Assembly (NCBI GenBank): GCA_001692895.1
Contig: KV748190.1
Location: 583,645-647,644, forward strand
Reading direction: 5' to 3'
DNA: 64,000 nucleotides
Source: Cenococcum geophilum 1.58
Taxonomy: Eukaryota > Ascomycota > Dothideomycetes > Gloniales > Gloniaceae
A model generated the notes under the pieces. That model was not told the DNA's origin. It did no database searches and worked only from the letters and a program-made list of their open reading frames with translations. This document shows, piece by piece, positions 10,900 to 21,399 of the stretch. The number at the start of each line of letters is the position of its first letter. The first letter of the stretch is position 1. The translations under genes were made by a program, and so were the position numbers.

Positions 10900-12690
10900 A
10901 TATACGGATAATGATTGGTAATAATAACAATAGAGTTAGAGTACTTATTAATTAATAGTAACGAGGATAGTAAAGGAACTAACTAGGGGTATCTAAACCT
11001 TAATAACGCAATAGAAGTAAAGACTGAGACCGCCATAGAGTAAGGTTTAATAACGGGTATTATAACACCGTTAGATACGGCATCCATCGCTTTATAAGAT
11101 GGAAGGAGTAATATTTAGAAACAATTAAGCAAGCAGACAACTGCTAGTGCTAGCTTACCACTTAATAAAGGCAAAAGGCCAAAGGCTTAAGATTTTTAAG
11201 ACGAGATAAAAGACGACTAAGATTCTTAAGAAGAGATAAGGCATGCTTAAGGACCTATAATAGATATAAACCGATAGAGTAGAGTAGCAGCTTAGTTTAA
11301 GAATATATAAATAAGCTTGGGATAAGTGTTCCTAATAGCATAAAACTCTTAAGACAAGATAAGTAAGATCTAGGACTCTTAAGATAAGATAAGGACACTA
11401 GTAAAGCCTAGTTAAACTAAGGCTAGAGCTAAGCTTAAGTTAGAAGTAAGCTTAGGATTAAAGAATCTAAGGGGTTAAGAGTTTGGAGTATAAATAAAAA
11501 CACCTATAAGTAGGAAGTAAGTGGCTTTACTATAGATTAGAGAATCTATAATGTAAATAGCAATTAGGCTAGGAAACAGATATATAGACCTAGAAGACTT
11601 ACTAGGGGAATATAAAGTTTAGCCTAAAGATTAAAAAATTAATACAGCGATTAAGAAGCAAGAGAACTTTAAGGATCCACTTATAAGACGCGAAAAGAAA
11701 GAAACTATAGAGGAATTTAGAGCAAGAATTACCTTATAGCAAGAACAGAAACTAGATAAGAGATTTAGCACATTAAAACGTATAAGGGATAGAGCGCTAG
11801 TACGAAGAATTACTAATAAACCTAAAATAGGTATACTAAGAGCTAAGTGGCTTACTAAACTGGAATAAGAAGAGGATCTAGGGACTCCTACTAGGTTCGA
11901 AGAACGATATATAAAAGGCTGTTATAACGCAGTAATAAGAAGATACTTCCTTACGGATAGACCGTATACACTCTAACAGCTGTACTAAAAGTGGTATAGG
12001 CAACGACACAATAATAAGTGGGAAGATTTCTATATATAGTTAGACGAAAAAGTTGTCTAAGACCACCCAATTACAGAGAAGGCTATAACTTATATTAAGG
12101 GAGCCTTAATTATAATATTAAAGGATTTAGAGGAATAATTAGAGGACTAGAGAAGCAAGAGACGCATCTTAGTACTTGCGAATAAAGTTATAACGTTTAG
12201 ATCAGCATAATAAAGGTTTAAACTTAAGGATAAAGACGAGCTAAGAGTTAACCTAAAGCATCTAGCACACTATACGCTATTATAGATTATATGTATAGAC
12301 GATATATATAAGATGTATAAGAATCCGAAGGAAAAGAATTAGAAATACCCTATAAGGATATACTAGATAATAAATAAACAATAGTATAGAAATACTAAGT
12401 ATATGTACGGCTGGCATCTAGCAGAAGCCTAAGAGGAAGAAAGTTTAATACTTTAACTAAGAAGGTTCCTTACGGAAGAATACTTAGATAAATAATAATG
12501 GTGGGAATGTCTAAAGAATACCTATCTATAGTATATTGAAGACAAAAAGCGAACTAGGCATTGGCTAAAGAATAAGCTAAGCGTAATAGGATTAAATAGC
12601 TAATAGTTGGGAAAAGTAGAGGCCTATAGGACTAGAGGGAGCCAGTAGTAGAGCCTTAGACCCTTAAAGGAATTTAAAGATAACACCTAA
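10900..12690 (+). pseudogene. Unassigned coding-like region between gag and protease, gypsy A
   Basis: About 1.8 kb lies between the zinc knuckle and the protease. The first part contains an acidic repeat unit like 'DSQDEIR' (11190-11240 and again 11345-11395). The second part (about 11650-12690) reads 'KLDKRFSTLKRIRDRALVRR', 'LRAKWLTKLEQEEDL', 'FEERYIKGCYNAVIRRYF', 'NNKWEDFYIQL' and 'NPKEKNQKYPIRIYQI'. The same text is present in B and E, with stops only at RIP-type positions. I do not recognise a domain. Usual chromoviruses have no such segment here. It may be a long gag extension, a spacer polyprotein segment or an extra protein. Confidence 0.6.
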
Positions 12691-12699
12691 ATTTAAAAG

Positions 12700-15600
12700 T
12701 TAAATGGTAAGATTAGCAGTTTGGAGCATTAGTAGACAGTAGAGTAATAAGGAACTATATATTACTAGTAGTAGTTAAAAGGATGGGACTACTATACAGA
12801 GAGAAGGAGCACCTATATTTACTAGTTATAATTTTAGGAGATCCGATAGCCTACGGAGGAGGTATTATTAATCTTAAAATAGGACCTATTTAGTTAACTA
12901 TTAAAGAGAGATAAATTGAGATGTCTTTTAATATATTACTATTGGGGAATAATAAGGCGATATTAGGAATGCCTTAGTTATAGGAATATAATCTAAAGAT
13001 TAATTAGGTTACCAGTTAGGTTAATATTAGAAATACTTAATGCCGTAAAATGCGACAATAAACTAAGTTAGTATAGTACTAAGTTAGAGCGATATATAAG
13101 GAGACTAATTAGGGATTAAGTTATGTACTAAAGAGATACTATAAGTATAGCAAGAAATTATAGTTACTAGAAAGTAAAAAGCTGTTAAAGTATATAGTAT
13201 AGGACTATAAGATAGAATTAGAACTAGGAACAAGTCTAAGGTTCTTTTTAATCTATAAGCTTACCGAAGAAGAAGGTAAAGTATTAAAAGAGTTTATCTA
13301 AGAAAACTTATAAAAGGGATATATTAGACCATTGCAGTTATTAGCGGGTTATTTAGTACTATTCGTACTAAAAAAGAATAGCAAACTAAGGCTGTGTATT
13401 AACTATAGGTAGTTAAACAGCATTACCAGGAAGAATAGGTATCCTTTACCCTTAATTAGCGAAATCTAAGATAGGATAGGCAATGCGTAAATCTTTACGA
13501 AGATAGATCTAAGATAGGCGTACCATTAGATTAGAATTAAGGAAGGCGATAAATAGAAGGCAGCCTTTAGGTTAAAGGAAGGACTATATAAACTATTAGT
13601 TATGCAATTCGGGCTTATAAACGCACTAGTAATATTCTAAAAGCGTATTAATAATATATTAAGAGAACACTTAGATAAATTTATTATAGTATACCTTAAC
13701 AACATTATTATCTACTTAATAACTAAGGAAGAACACGGAGAATACGTTAAATGGGTTTTAAAGAGACTATAGGAAGAACAGATGCTAGTAGCAATTAAGA
13801 AATGCAAGTTCTTTACTAGAAAGACCGATTTTGTTAGATTTATTATTAAACTAGGCTAACTTAGCATAGATCTAAAGAAGATCGAGGCTATAGTAAATTA
13901 GCAAGAACTAGAGAACGTCACGTAATTAAGATCGTTTTTAGGGTTTTGTAATTACTATAGGAGGTTTATAGCGTAGTAGTTAAAAGATATTAAACCACTT
14001 ACGCGATTAATAAAGAAAGAAGAACTATAGGTATAGGGAGAGGAATAATAGAGACTCTTTAAGAAGATTAAAGAGTTATTTACCTAGGAGCTAGTTCTTA
14101 AGATCTATTAACTAGGACTAGAGACGGTTATATATTAGACTTTATACTAGGAGTATATTTTATATAAAGGCATCTAGATAGATGGCATCTAGTGGCATAT
14201 TATAGTCGGAAGATAACACCACTAGAGTTAAACTATAACATCTATAACAAGGAGTTATTAGGTATAGTTACAGTATTAAGGGAATAGAGATCGTTCTTAT
14301 AAGGTATAGAAAAACTATTTATAGTTAAGACGGATTATAAGAACCTAATAGGGTTCCTAATAATAAAAGAACTTAATTATAAATAAGTTAGATAGGCGGA
14401 GATGCTTACAGAATACTATTTTAAGATTTAGTATACTAAGGGTATAGAGAATGTATAAGCAGATACTCTAAGTAGAAAGACTAAACTATAAAGTAACGAA
14501 AAGCCATTAGGGGCTTTATTACAAAAAGATATAGATAGATTAATTAGGTATAATTATCCGAAAATTATAGTAATATAAGAAGAACAGATCTATAATTTAC
14601 TAGAGAGTAATTAGATATAAAAGATCCGGAATATATAGGCAGAGGATCTAGACTTAGAGCAGTATAAGAATTAAGAAGTAATATATGTACCAAGATCTAT
14701 TATAAAGGAGTTTATTAAATTATTTTATAAGGGACCAACTTAAGGACATAACGGAGCTATAGGCTTAGTGTTAAGACTTTAAGAGGAGTATATTATTAAT
14801 AGAATCTAGGGACTAGCTAGGTAAGTTATAAAAGAGTATCTAGATTATTAAAGGAATAAACTGACGAGGCATAAGCTATATAGAGGGCTACAACCTATTA
14901 AAATACTAGAGAGACTATAGGAAGTCATATTATGGGACTTTATTATTAAGTTACCAAAATTAAGAGATCCTATTACCGGACAAGATTATAACGCGATCTT
15001 AGTAATAATAGATAAGCTTATAAAGTGGGGATACTTTATAGCGTATATAGAAGAAATATTAGCGGAAGATATCGCTAGAATCTATATTAAAGAAGTATTC
15101 GCGAGATATAGAGCACTAAGTAAGATTATATCAGACAGAGATCTAAGATTTATAGCAGTATTTTAGAAAGTATTCTTGGCAGAGCAAGGAGTTTAAGTAG
15201 TAACTTCTACCGCATATTATCCACAGACAGACGGCTAAATGGAAAGATTAAACTAAACACTAAAATAGTATCTAAGGCATTATATTAATCACGCATAAAA
15301 TAATTAGGTATCGCTATTACTAGTTATATAGTTTGTATATAATGTAACACCATAAGAAGGAATGGGCACGTTACTATTTAAGGCGAATTACGGATATAAG
15401 CTAAGGACCTTATTATCGCCACGTTAAGTAAAGAAGATAAATAGTATAGCTAAGTAAAGAATAAAGAGTTTAATAAATCTTTATGCAGACCTTACGGAAA
15501 TAGCTAAGGTGGTATAATAAAGAATAAAAAAGTACTATAATGCTAAGAGATCTAAGGGACCAGATCTTAAGAAGGGAGATAAAGTATAGCTACTATATAA

Positions 15601-16010
15601 AAATTTTAAGAGTCGACAACTAAGCAAGAAGTTAGATTACGTTAGACTAGGACCTTTTAAAATTATATAGAGGATTTTACCGGTTACGTTTAAGTTAAAC
15701 CTACTAGCTAGGATAAAAATCTACCCTATATAGTATATCGCGATACTAGAGCTAGTATATAGGAATGTTAAGCCACTGGTTTATAAAGCAGACATATATA
15801 GAGGATAAGAGGAAGACAAATAGCAAGTTTTAAAGATTGTTAGTTATAAGGACGTAGATAATAAAACATAGTACAAAGTAAAGTAGATAGGCTACGACGA
15901 GACTACCTAAGAGCCACTAGAAAATTTAAAGAACGCTATAGGAAAGGTACAGGAGTATCGGAAGAGAAAAGGTTAGGTAATATTAATAAAGAGGAATTGC
16001 TAAAGAATAA
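12700..16010 (+). pseudogene. pol of gypsy A: protease, RT, RNase H, integrase, chromodomain (RIP-mutated)
   Basis: Protease near 12725 ('ALVDSRVIRN', where the active D-S-G has become DSR). RT from about 13240 with '[14 protein letters not shown]', 'KIDLRQAYHQIRI', 'MQFGLINA' and the catalytic box 'YLNNIIIYL' at 13691-13720 (family Y-x-DD; both Asp read Asn). The tether and RNase H follow to about 14500. The integrase zinc region lies near 14740-14890 and the core near 14935-15290 ('WDFIIKLP', 'SDRDLRF', 'YYPQTDGQ'). The chromodomain is at about 15833-15970 ('YKVKQIGYDETTQEPLENL'). The chromodomain places it among chromoviruses, which target heterochromatin. Frame-breaking stops are TAG/TAA. 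Confidence 0.88.
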
Positions 16011-16716
16011 GTTACCTAAGGGGGACCTAGGAAGAGCGACTGCTAAACTACTTAGAGTTGTTTCCTTCTCTATTGGAAGAGAATCCGTTCTTTTATTACT
16101 AAGTTCCTAAAGACCTTATTCTATAAGTTTCCACTCCTTTAAACGAACCTTTTTACGAACTTTTTTAAGATGAATTAAGCGAGTAGACGCAGCAAGACGA
16201 GAATTAAGGGCCTATTATTAAGCATCGGCAGCCTCCTTCTTAGCATTACGCGAATAACGAAGTTCTGCCAAGGCGACGGACAGTTTACTATTAAGCTTCG
16301 CAGCAGTAGATTAAATACGAGACCCTATAATAAATTACTTAGGGAACTTAGAGACTATTAAGAGTTATAGGACGCGTATATTTAGCGTTAGAAGTAGAGC
16401 GAATATCGCAAGACAACTAAATGTTTACTTTAGTGCACTTTAAATAAGAGGAGGGTTATTAAGACAAAGGACTCGCTAACGTAATATAGACTAACCCCTC
16501 TTTCAAATAACGAGAACACGGAGATGGTATTATTTCACTAAGTGATAATATTACAGCAACAGTGCGGGCACGACGTTGTGCTTATAAAGAAGAAGAGGCT
16601 TTAGGTATTATAAGTAATAATATTAACTAAATTAATTAGACGGATATTACACCTCTAGTAAACAACTTAGAGATACTAGGTATCTTTAAGGATAAAGATA
16701 AAGAGGAGGGAGATAG

Positions 16717-17137
16717 TGTTACGAACGCTTTAAGTATAATATTATAACTACTTAGAGAAGAGTTGGAAGAAGCTAGTTAGTTAATATAAGTACAGTCTAG
16801 GATAGAACCTGTGGAACTATATAACGAAGAATAGTAAGCGAGTTATATAATGTTATACGTAGTATACGCGGTATACGATATATATGACACGTACCTTACG
16901 TATAATATATATATTACGTATAAGGAGGATTTTATAGGAGTACAGTTGTGTATTTAAGGACCCTTAGTCCCTACCTAGATAGTTCCTTCCTTATAGTGAT
17001 TCTTAGAATATAATTAGAGTTAATCTATTAGGCAACTACTCCACTAGTTATTATTACGTTGTTGACTTACTTGCAATACCTATATACCTAGCCTATTAAC
17101 AAGTCCACCGTAGTTCCTACTACAAGGCTCCGTTACA
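16717..17137 (+). repeat. 3' LTR of gypsy A
   Basis: 421 bp, tgttacgaacg...ttaca, preceded by a purine-rich tract (16692-16715, gataaagataaagaggaggg) that is the likely plus-strand primer. The next 5 bp, cgtcc, are the right half of the target duplication. About 700 bp between chromodomain and LTR (16011-16716) hold no recognisable domain. Confidence 0.92.
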
Positions 17138-18415
17138 CGTCCGGTATACTAAGCTTAGCGGCGTTAAAGAGACCTAAATTAGATAGGCTGGATGCTAAAA
17201 TACAGACGCGATAACGGGAGCCTACCTTAGCTATTTACCCTATGCGTTTATACGGTTAATCGCCGGCTTCCTAAAGAAGGGAAAGGGCTACTTTCTCCCC
17301 TACGCGCGAGAGGTGCTAGAGGAGGCCCTCTACTTAAAGATATAGCCTAAGACTAATGTCTAGCTAAAACGCATAGAGACCTACTACCTAGAGAGGGCTA
17401 ATAATAAGGTTATACGGCTTAACCTTATAGGCTTAGGATTTCTACGCCTCCTCCGCGCGCTTAGGGTAATCCTATTATAGGACTTAGTAATCCTATATAA
17501 GTAGTTCCCGCTCTACCCCCTATAGAAGGACTCCCTTTTTAGCTATAAGGAGTACTAGAGGTTCGCTACGCGGGTAAAAAGCTCGCTAGCTAGCATAGTT
17601 ATGCTAGATAAGATAATAATGCGGAAATACTAGCCCGCCTATAAGGCCGTAGCTAAGCTAAGATATAAGGCCGCGATCTTAGAAATAAAGGGGGTTTAAT
17701 TACGCATATAGACGATTTTAGAACGCCTTAGCAAAATAAAAAGGTTATTAGTATTATTCGCACCTATATAAATCTAGTAAGGGAAGACGGGTATTTAGAT
17801 AGGGCCTATGGAGTCTATACGGCCGTCTTTAAACGGCCCTATATCCTTACCTTTACCTATACCCGTACCCGTACCTATACCTATGTCCGTTCCTAAACGT
17901 GTTAACGGCTAGATTCCGTCTTTAGATAAACCCTCTCCTATATATCCGACCCCTAGGAAGATACTAAGGGGTCCTTAACTATCTACTGCCGTAGAGCCTA
18001 CTTAGCCGTTTACTATAACGTCTACTATACCCCTATAGCAGCTGCCGTAAGCTTTTACTATACCCCTACTATAACTGCCGCAAGCTAACGCTTAACCTCT
18101 TCTATTTATTCTTAACTTATAGGCACCGCTAAGGAAATATAAGATGCTTTAGGGCGGTAATTTGGTGTTCTAGCTCTAGGCTAAGTAGACTTTAGGGCTA
18201 GCGGGTAGGCTGTTAATTAAAGCTCTTAATTGCTGCTAGGGGGCGCGCTGGCGGGTTAACGGCGAGGCTATGTTCTATAGCCGTCGCCGTAGGATAATTA
18301 AGGATATAAGACGGCGCGTAGAAGACGGTATGGCAAGAGATAAGAGATAGGCTATTAACTAGCTAGAACAGCTATAGGGTTAGCATTCTTTAAATTGGCT
18401 TTATAAGAATATCTA
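17138..18415 (+). pseudogene. Crypton tyrosine recombinase, 3' piece with GCR1_C-type DNA-binding end (RIP-mutated)
   Basis: After the target duplication the frame resumes with 'YTKLSGVKETQIRQAG', 'NTDAITGAYLSYLPYAFIR' (catalytic Tyr region) and 'GFLKKGKGYFLPYAR'. A hydrophobic helix-rich segment ('LRLLRALRVILLQDLVILYKQ') and a Pro-rich linker follow. The C-terminal domain 'GARWRVNGEAMFYSRRRRI' with 'IKDIRRRVEDG' (about 18237-18330) is typical of the GCR1_C-like domain attached to fungal Crypton recombinases. Together with 8630-9121 it forms one disrupted recombinase. Family naming is from recognition of these motifs. Confidence 0.72.
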
Positions 18416-18430
18416 AATAGTTATTTTACT

Positions 18431-18641
18431 ATAGTAACTAAGACGCCTTAATGTATAACTACACTAGTGACTAAGATGCCTTAATATATAACTATACTGC
18501 AGTAACTAAGACGCCTTAATATAGGACTATAGTAACTAAGACGCCTTAATATAGGACTATAGTGACTATAGTATAGTCCTATATTAAGACGTCTCGGTCA
18601 CTAGAGTATAGTCCTATATTAAGGCGTCTCGGTTACTGCAG
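18431..18641. repeat. Array of about 31-bp units, four direct then two inverted, forming a large palindrome
   Basis: The unit 'gtaactaagacgccttaata' plus a tag such as 'taggactata' recurs four times on the plus strand (near 18433, 18467, 18501 and 18531). It then recurs twice on the minus strand ('tagtcctatattaaggcgtc', near 18575 and 18608). The axis is near 18562. It could fold into a cruciform. A related inverted pair exists at 47152-47205. Function unknown; a non-autonomous element terminus is one possibility. Confidence 0.8.
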
Positions 18642-18659
18642 TATAAGTGTTTTAAATTT

Positions 18660-19010
18660 AGAGCAACATTACGCAACCGCCTAGAAGTATCGATTAAACT
18701 TAAATTATGTACCTTTTCGCCCAAAATCGCGTGCGAAAATACTTAGGGGCGGTCACTGCGCGACCTCGTGCGGGGTTCAGGCGCGTTATCAGTAGGGGTG
18801 GCCCTAACCTCGTATTAACCCGGGTCGTAACCGCGCCAAATGACCCCCCTAGATATATGATAGCTATGTTATTAACCCGAGGTACAAGTGGTCTATATTT
18901 TCGGATTGGGTGTCCTGGAATTTAAACTCCCGCCAAGCCAGCTTCTAATTGGTTAGAAAGCCAGCTTCTCATTAGTTAGAAAAAAAGTTGCGGGCGGTAA
19001 GTTATAGCAG
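18660..19010. other. RIP-poor, CpG-containing patch inside the island
   Basis: About 350 bp have clearly higher GC and normal CpA/TpG use compared with both sides. An open frame of 72 codons (18707-18925, plus) shows no family motif and may be chance. A near-perfect 25-bp tandem duplication ('agccagcttctaattggttaga' type) lies at 18934-18982. It is bracketed by cccgcc (18930) and gggcgg (18992). Origin unknown; single-copy or short sequence would explain the lack of RIP. Confidence 0.55.
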
Positions 19011-19115
19011 AATTTATATAACAAACATTAAAATATTATAAACATTAAAATATCTTAGTATTGCACCTTCCTTTTTGTTAACATCTCTATTAATACTACT
19101 ATATATATTATATAC

Positions 19116-19674
19116 ATGGCAGATCCTACTACAATTAAGTATAGTAAGTGCTATATCTATAAGCCCCGCCTTAACTTTATTAAAGACGGCCCTTTAAAGA
19201 AGATTTTAAAGCTGTGCCAGTTATGTCGGTTAAAGGCGCGTCTTCCCTATATATTACTTCTACTTCTACTTACTTTTCTAGGCCTCTAAATATAGTTTAA
19301 ATAAGTGGAGAGCTCTTATAGAGTTAGGTTCTACTACTAAGAATTATCCTATAAGGCACTAGCAAACTACTCTACCTAAAAATAATACTAAGAACGCCTT
19401 CCTACCTCGCGGCTAGAACAGTTAAAATACCCCTAAAATAGCTTAATAATAGAAGATAATTAGGGTAATATAATAGGAGCACCGTATTCTTAATTGGTGG
19501 GGTAAAGCTTATTTACCTACTCCTTCGCTATATACTATAGATAAAGCTCTATATAGTAGAACAGGCACTTTAGATAGCCTAAATACGTCCTTACTAGAAC
19601 TAGCTCCTATACCTACTCTACCGCTAATACCTACTCTACCTCTAATACCTACTCTACCTTTAATACCTACTCTA
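19116..19674 (+). pseudogene. Helitron Rep/helicase protein, N-terminal piece (RIP-mutated)
   Basis: ATG at 19116 ('MADPTTIKYSKCYIYKPRL', then 'KILKLCQLCRLKAR', a Cys-pair region as in fungal Helitron N-termini). It reaches a Pro/Leu/Thr tandem repeat ('IPTLPL' units, 19613-19674) that is cut by gypsy B and continues identically at 27637. Stops are RIP type. The 5' terminus of the Helitron was not identified; AT-rich text at 19010-19115 gives no clear TC end. Confidence 0.6.
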
Positions 19675-20098
19675 TGTTACGGACGCTTTAAGTACAATGT
19701 TACGACTACTTGGGGAAGAGTCGGAAGAAGCTAGTTAGTTAATTTAGGCACGGTTTAGGATAGAACCGATAAAACCATGTGACGAGGAATAGTAGCTAAG
19801 GTTATATAATATGCTACGTATTAAACAAGAGGAATAAAAGGAACTTACGTACCTTATATATAAGACGTATATTATGTATAAAAAGGATTTTATAGGAGTA
19901 CGGTTGTGTATTTAAGGACCCTTAATCCCTACCTAGATAGTTCCTTTTTTATAGTAATTCTTAAAATATAATTAGAGTTAATCTGTTGGGCAACTACTCC
20001 ACTAGTTATTATTACGTTGTTAACTTTAACTTATATTACCTATATACCTAGCCTAATAATAGGACCCATCGTAGTTCTTATTACAAGGTTCCGTTATA
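19675..20098 (+). repeat. 5' LTR of gypsy B
   Basis: 424 bp, tgttacggacgctttaag...ccgttata. It is paired with 27208-27631; differences are largely transitions. The next bases (taattactacc) are conserved in A and E at the primer-binding position. Confidence 0.9.
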
Positions 20099-20142
20099 TA
20101 ATTACTACCTAGTTATAGTATTAAGTATAAAAGTCGAATAAT

Positions 20143-21370
20143 ATGCTACTAAAAGCAGCTACTATAACGCCATTGACGGCGGTAACTATATTAAGGTTAG
20201 GTAACGACACTAGTATAGTAGACACTAACTTATAGCAACCTATAACGGTTAGATAGCTATAAGAAATAGTTAACCAGTTAATAGAAAATAATACAATATT
20301 GGAAGATAGGATTAATGGGATAGGCGTAGTAAAGGTTAAGTTACTATTAATTAAAAGATACTTAGGAGAGAGATTAAAGCTTAAAGGATTCCTTATATAA
20401 ATGTACTTTAAGGTAGCACAGGAAGGAGCAAAGCTGGTAATACTTATGGATTAAATAGTGTACGCAGGATTGTTCTTAATAGGAAGAGTACTTAAATGGT
20501 TTAAGCCTTACCTTATAGAAATCTAGGTAAATGGAATAACAACTACAAACTAAGAGGTACGGTTTATGTTCTTAAGCTAGAATAGATTTATAAAGCGACT
20601 TACACAAATATTTAGAGACCTGGAGGCAGTAACTACGGTAGAAAGAAAACTCTAAGATATTACGTAACGAACCTTAGTAATTAAGTATATAATATAGTTC
20701 CAAACGTTGGCAATATAAGTTAAGTAGAATAATAGGGCGCTTATAGCACAGTATAAATAGGGACTTAAGGCTAAAGTTTAGGACGTAATTATTCTAATAG
20801 AAGATGCGGACACCCTAAGGGAACTAATAGATTAGGCGATTAAGATTAATAATTAGATCTACTAAAGGGAATAGGCTAAGAAAGGTTAGAATAGAGTTCT
20901 ATAGTTATATAAGGCGCAAAGTACGTAATAACCTAAGCTAAGTTAAAAACTATAGTATGGCGTAGAGCTAATGGACCTAAGCGGTACTAGAGAAGCCTAT
21001 AAGAGATAGAGTAAGAAACCGTAGAAACCTAGGGGATAAGGATTAAGTAATTAAAGGTTTAAGGAGTAGAGGCCAAACTAAGGATCTTAGTAGTAGAAGA
21101 CGTTTAGGTAGACTCTATAGTAAAAGTAATAGTTTAGAAAGGGAGCTTATATAAATTATAGAAAACAAGGTTACTTCGCGAGGGATTATAAAGATGGTTA
21201 GAAGTACTATATAATAAAGGGAACTAGACTAATAGTAGACGATATATATATATATAAAGGGACGATAATATACTATAAGGAATAAAAGAATATTTAATTA
21301 AGAGTTTTACGTTTTATTATAATAACGTATACCAAATTTATAAGGACGCTAAGTATAGCGTAAGCTACTA
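20143..21370 (+). pseudogene. gag of gypsy B (RIP-mutated)
   Basis: ATG at 20143, colinear with gag of A; zinc knuckle remnant near 21156-21195 ('NYRKQGYFARDYK', Cys replaced by Tyr). Many TAG/TAA. Confidence 0.78.
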
Positions 21371-21399
21371 GCTATAGGAGCTAGCACCTACAAGATATA

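Larger units (their letters stand above)
9122..17137 (+). mobile_element. Ty3/gypsy chromovirus-type LTR retrotransposon A, full length, RIP-inactivated
   Basis: An 8016-bp element with two 421-bp LTRs (TGTTAC...TTACA type). It carries gag, an unusual middle region, and pol in the order protease, reverse transcriptase, RNase H, integrase, chromodomain. The flanks are cgttc (9117-9121) and cgtcc (17138-17142), a 5-bp target duplication with one C/T transition. It is inserted in the Crypton recombinase, whose frame continues across it. All coding parts carry many TAG/TAA. It is the same family as B and E, but its LTR differs in a central block (about 9245-9310), so it is a distinct subfamily. 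Confidence 0.92.

Noticed and set aside
18707-18925. 72-codon plus frame in the RIP-poor patch as a gene
   Set aside because: No motif, no promoter or splice context; kept only as part of the patch description.
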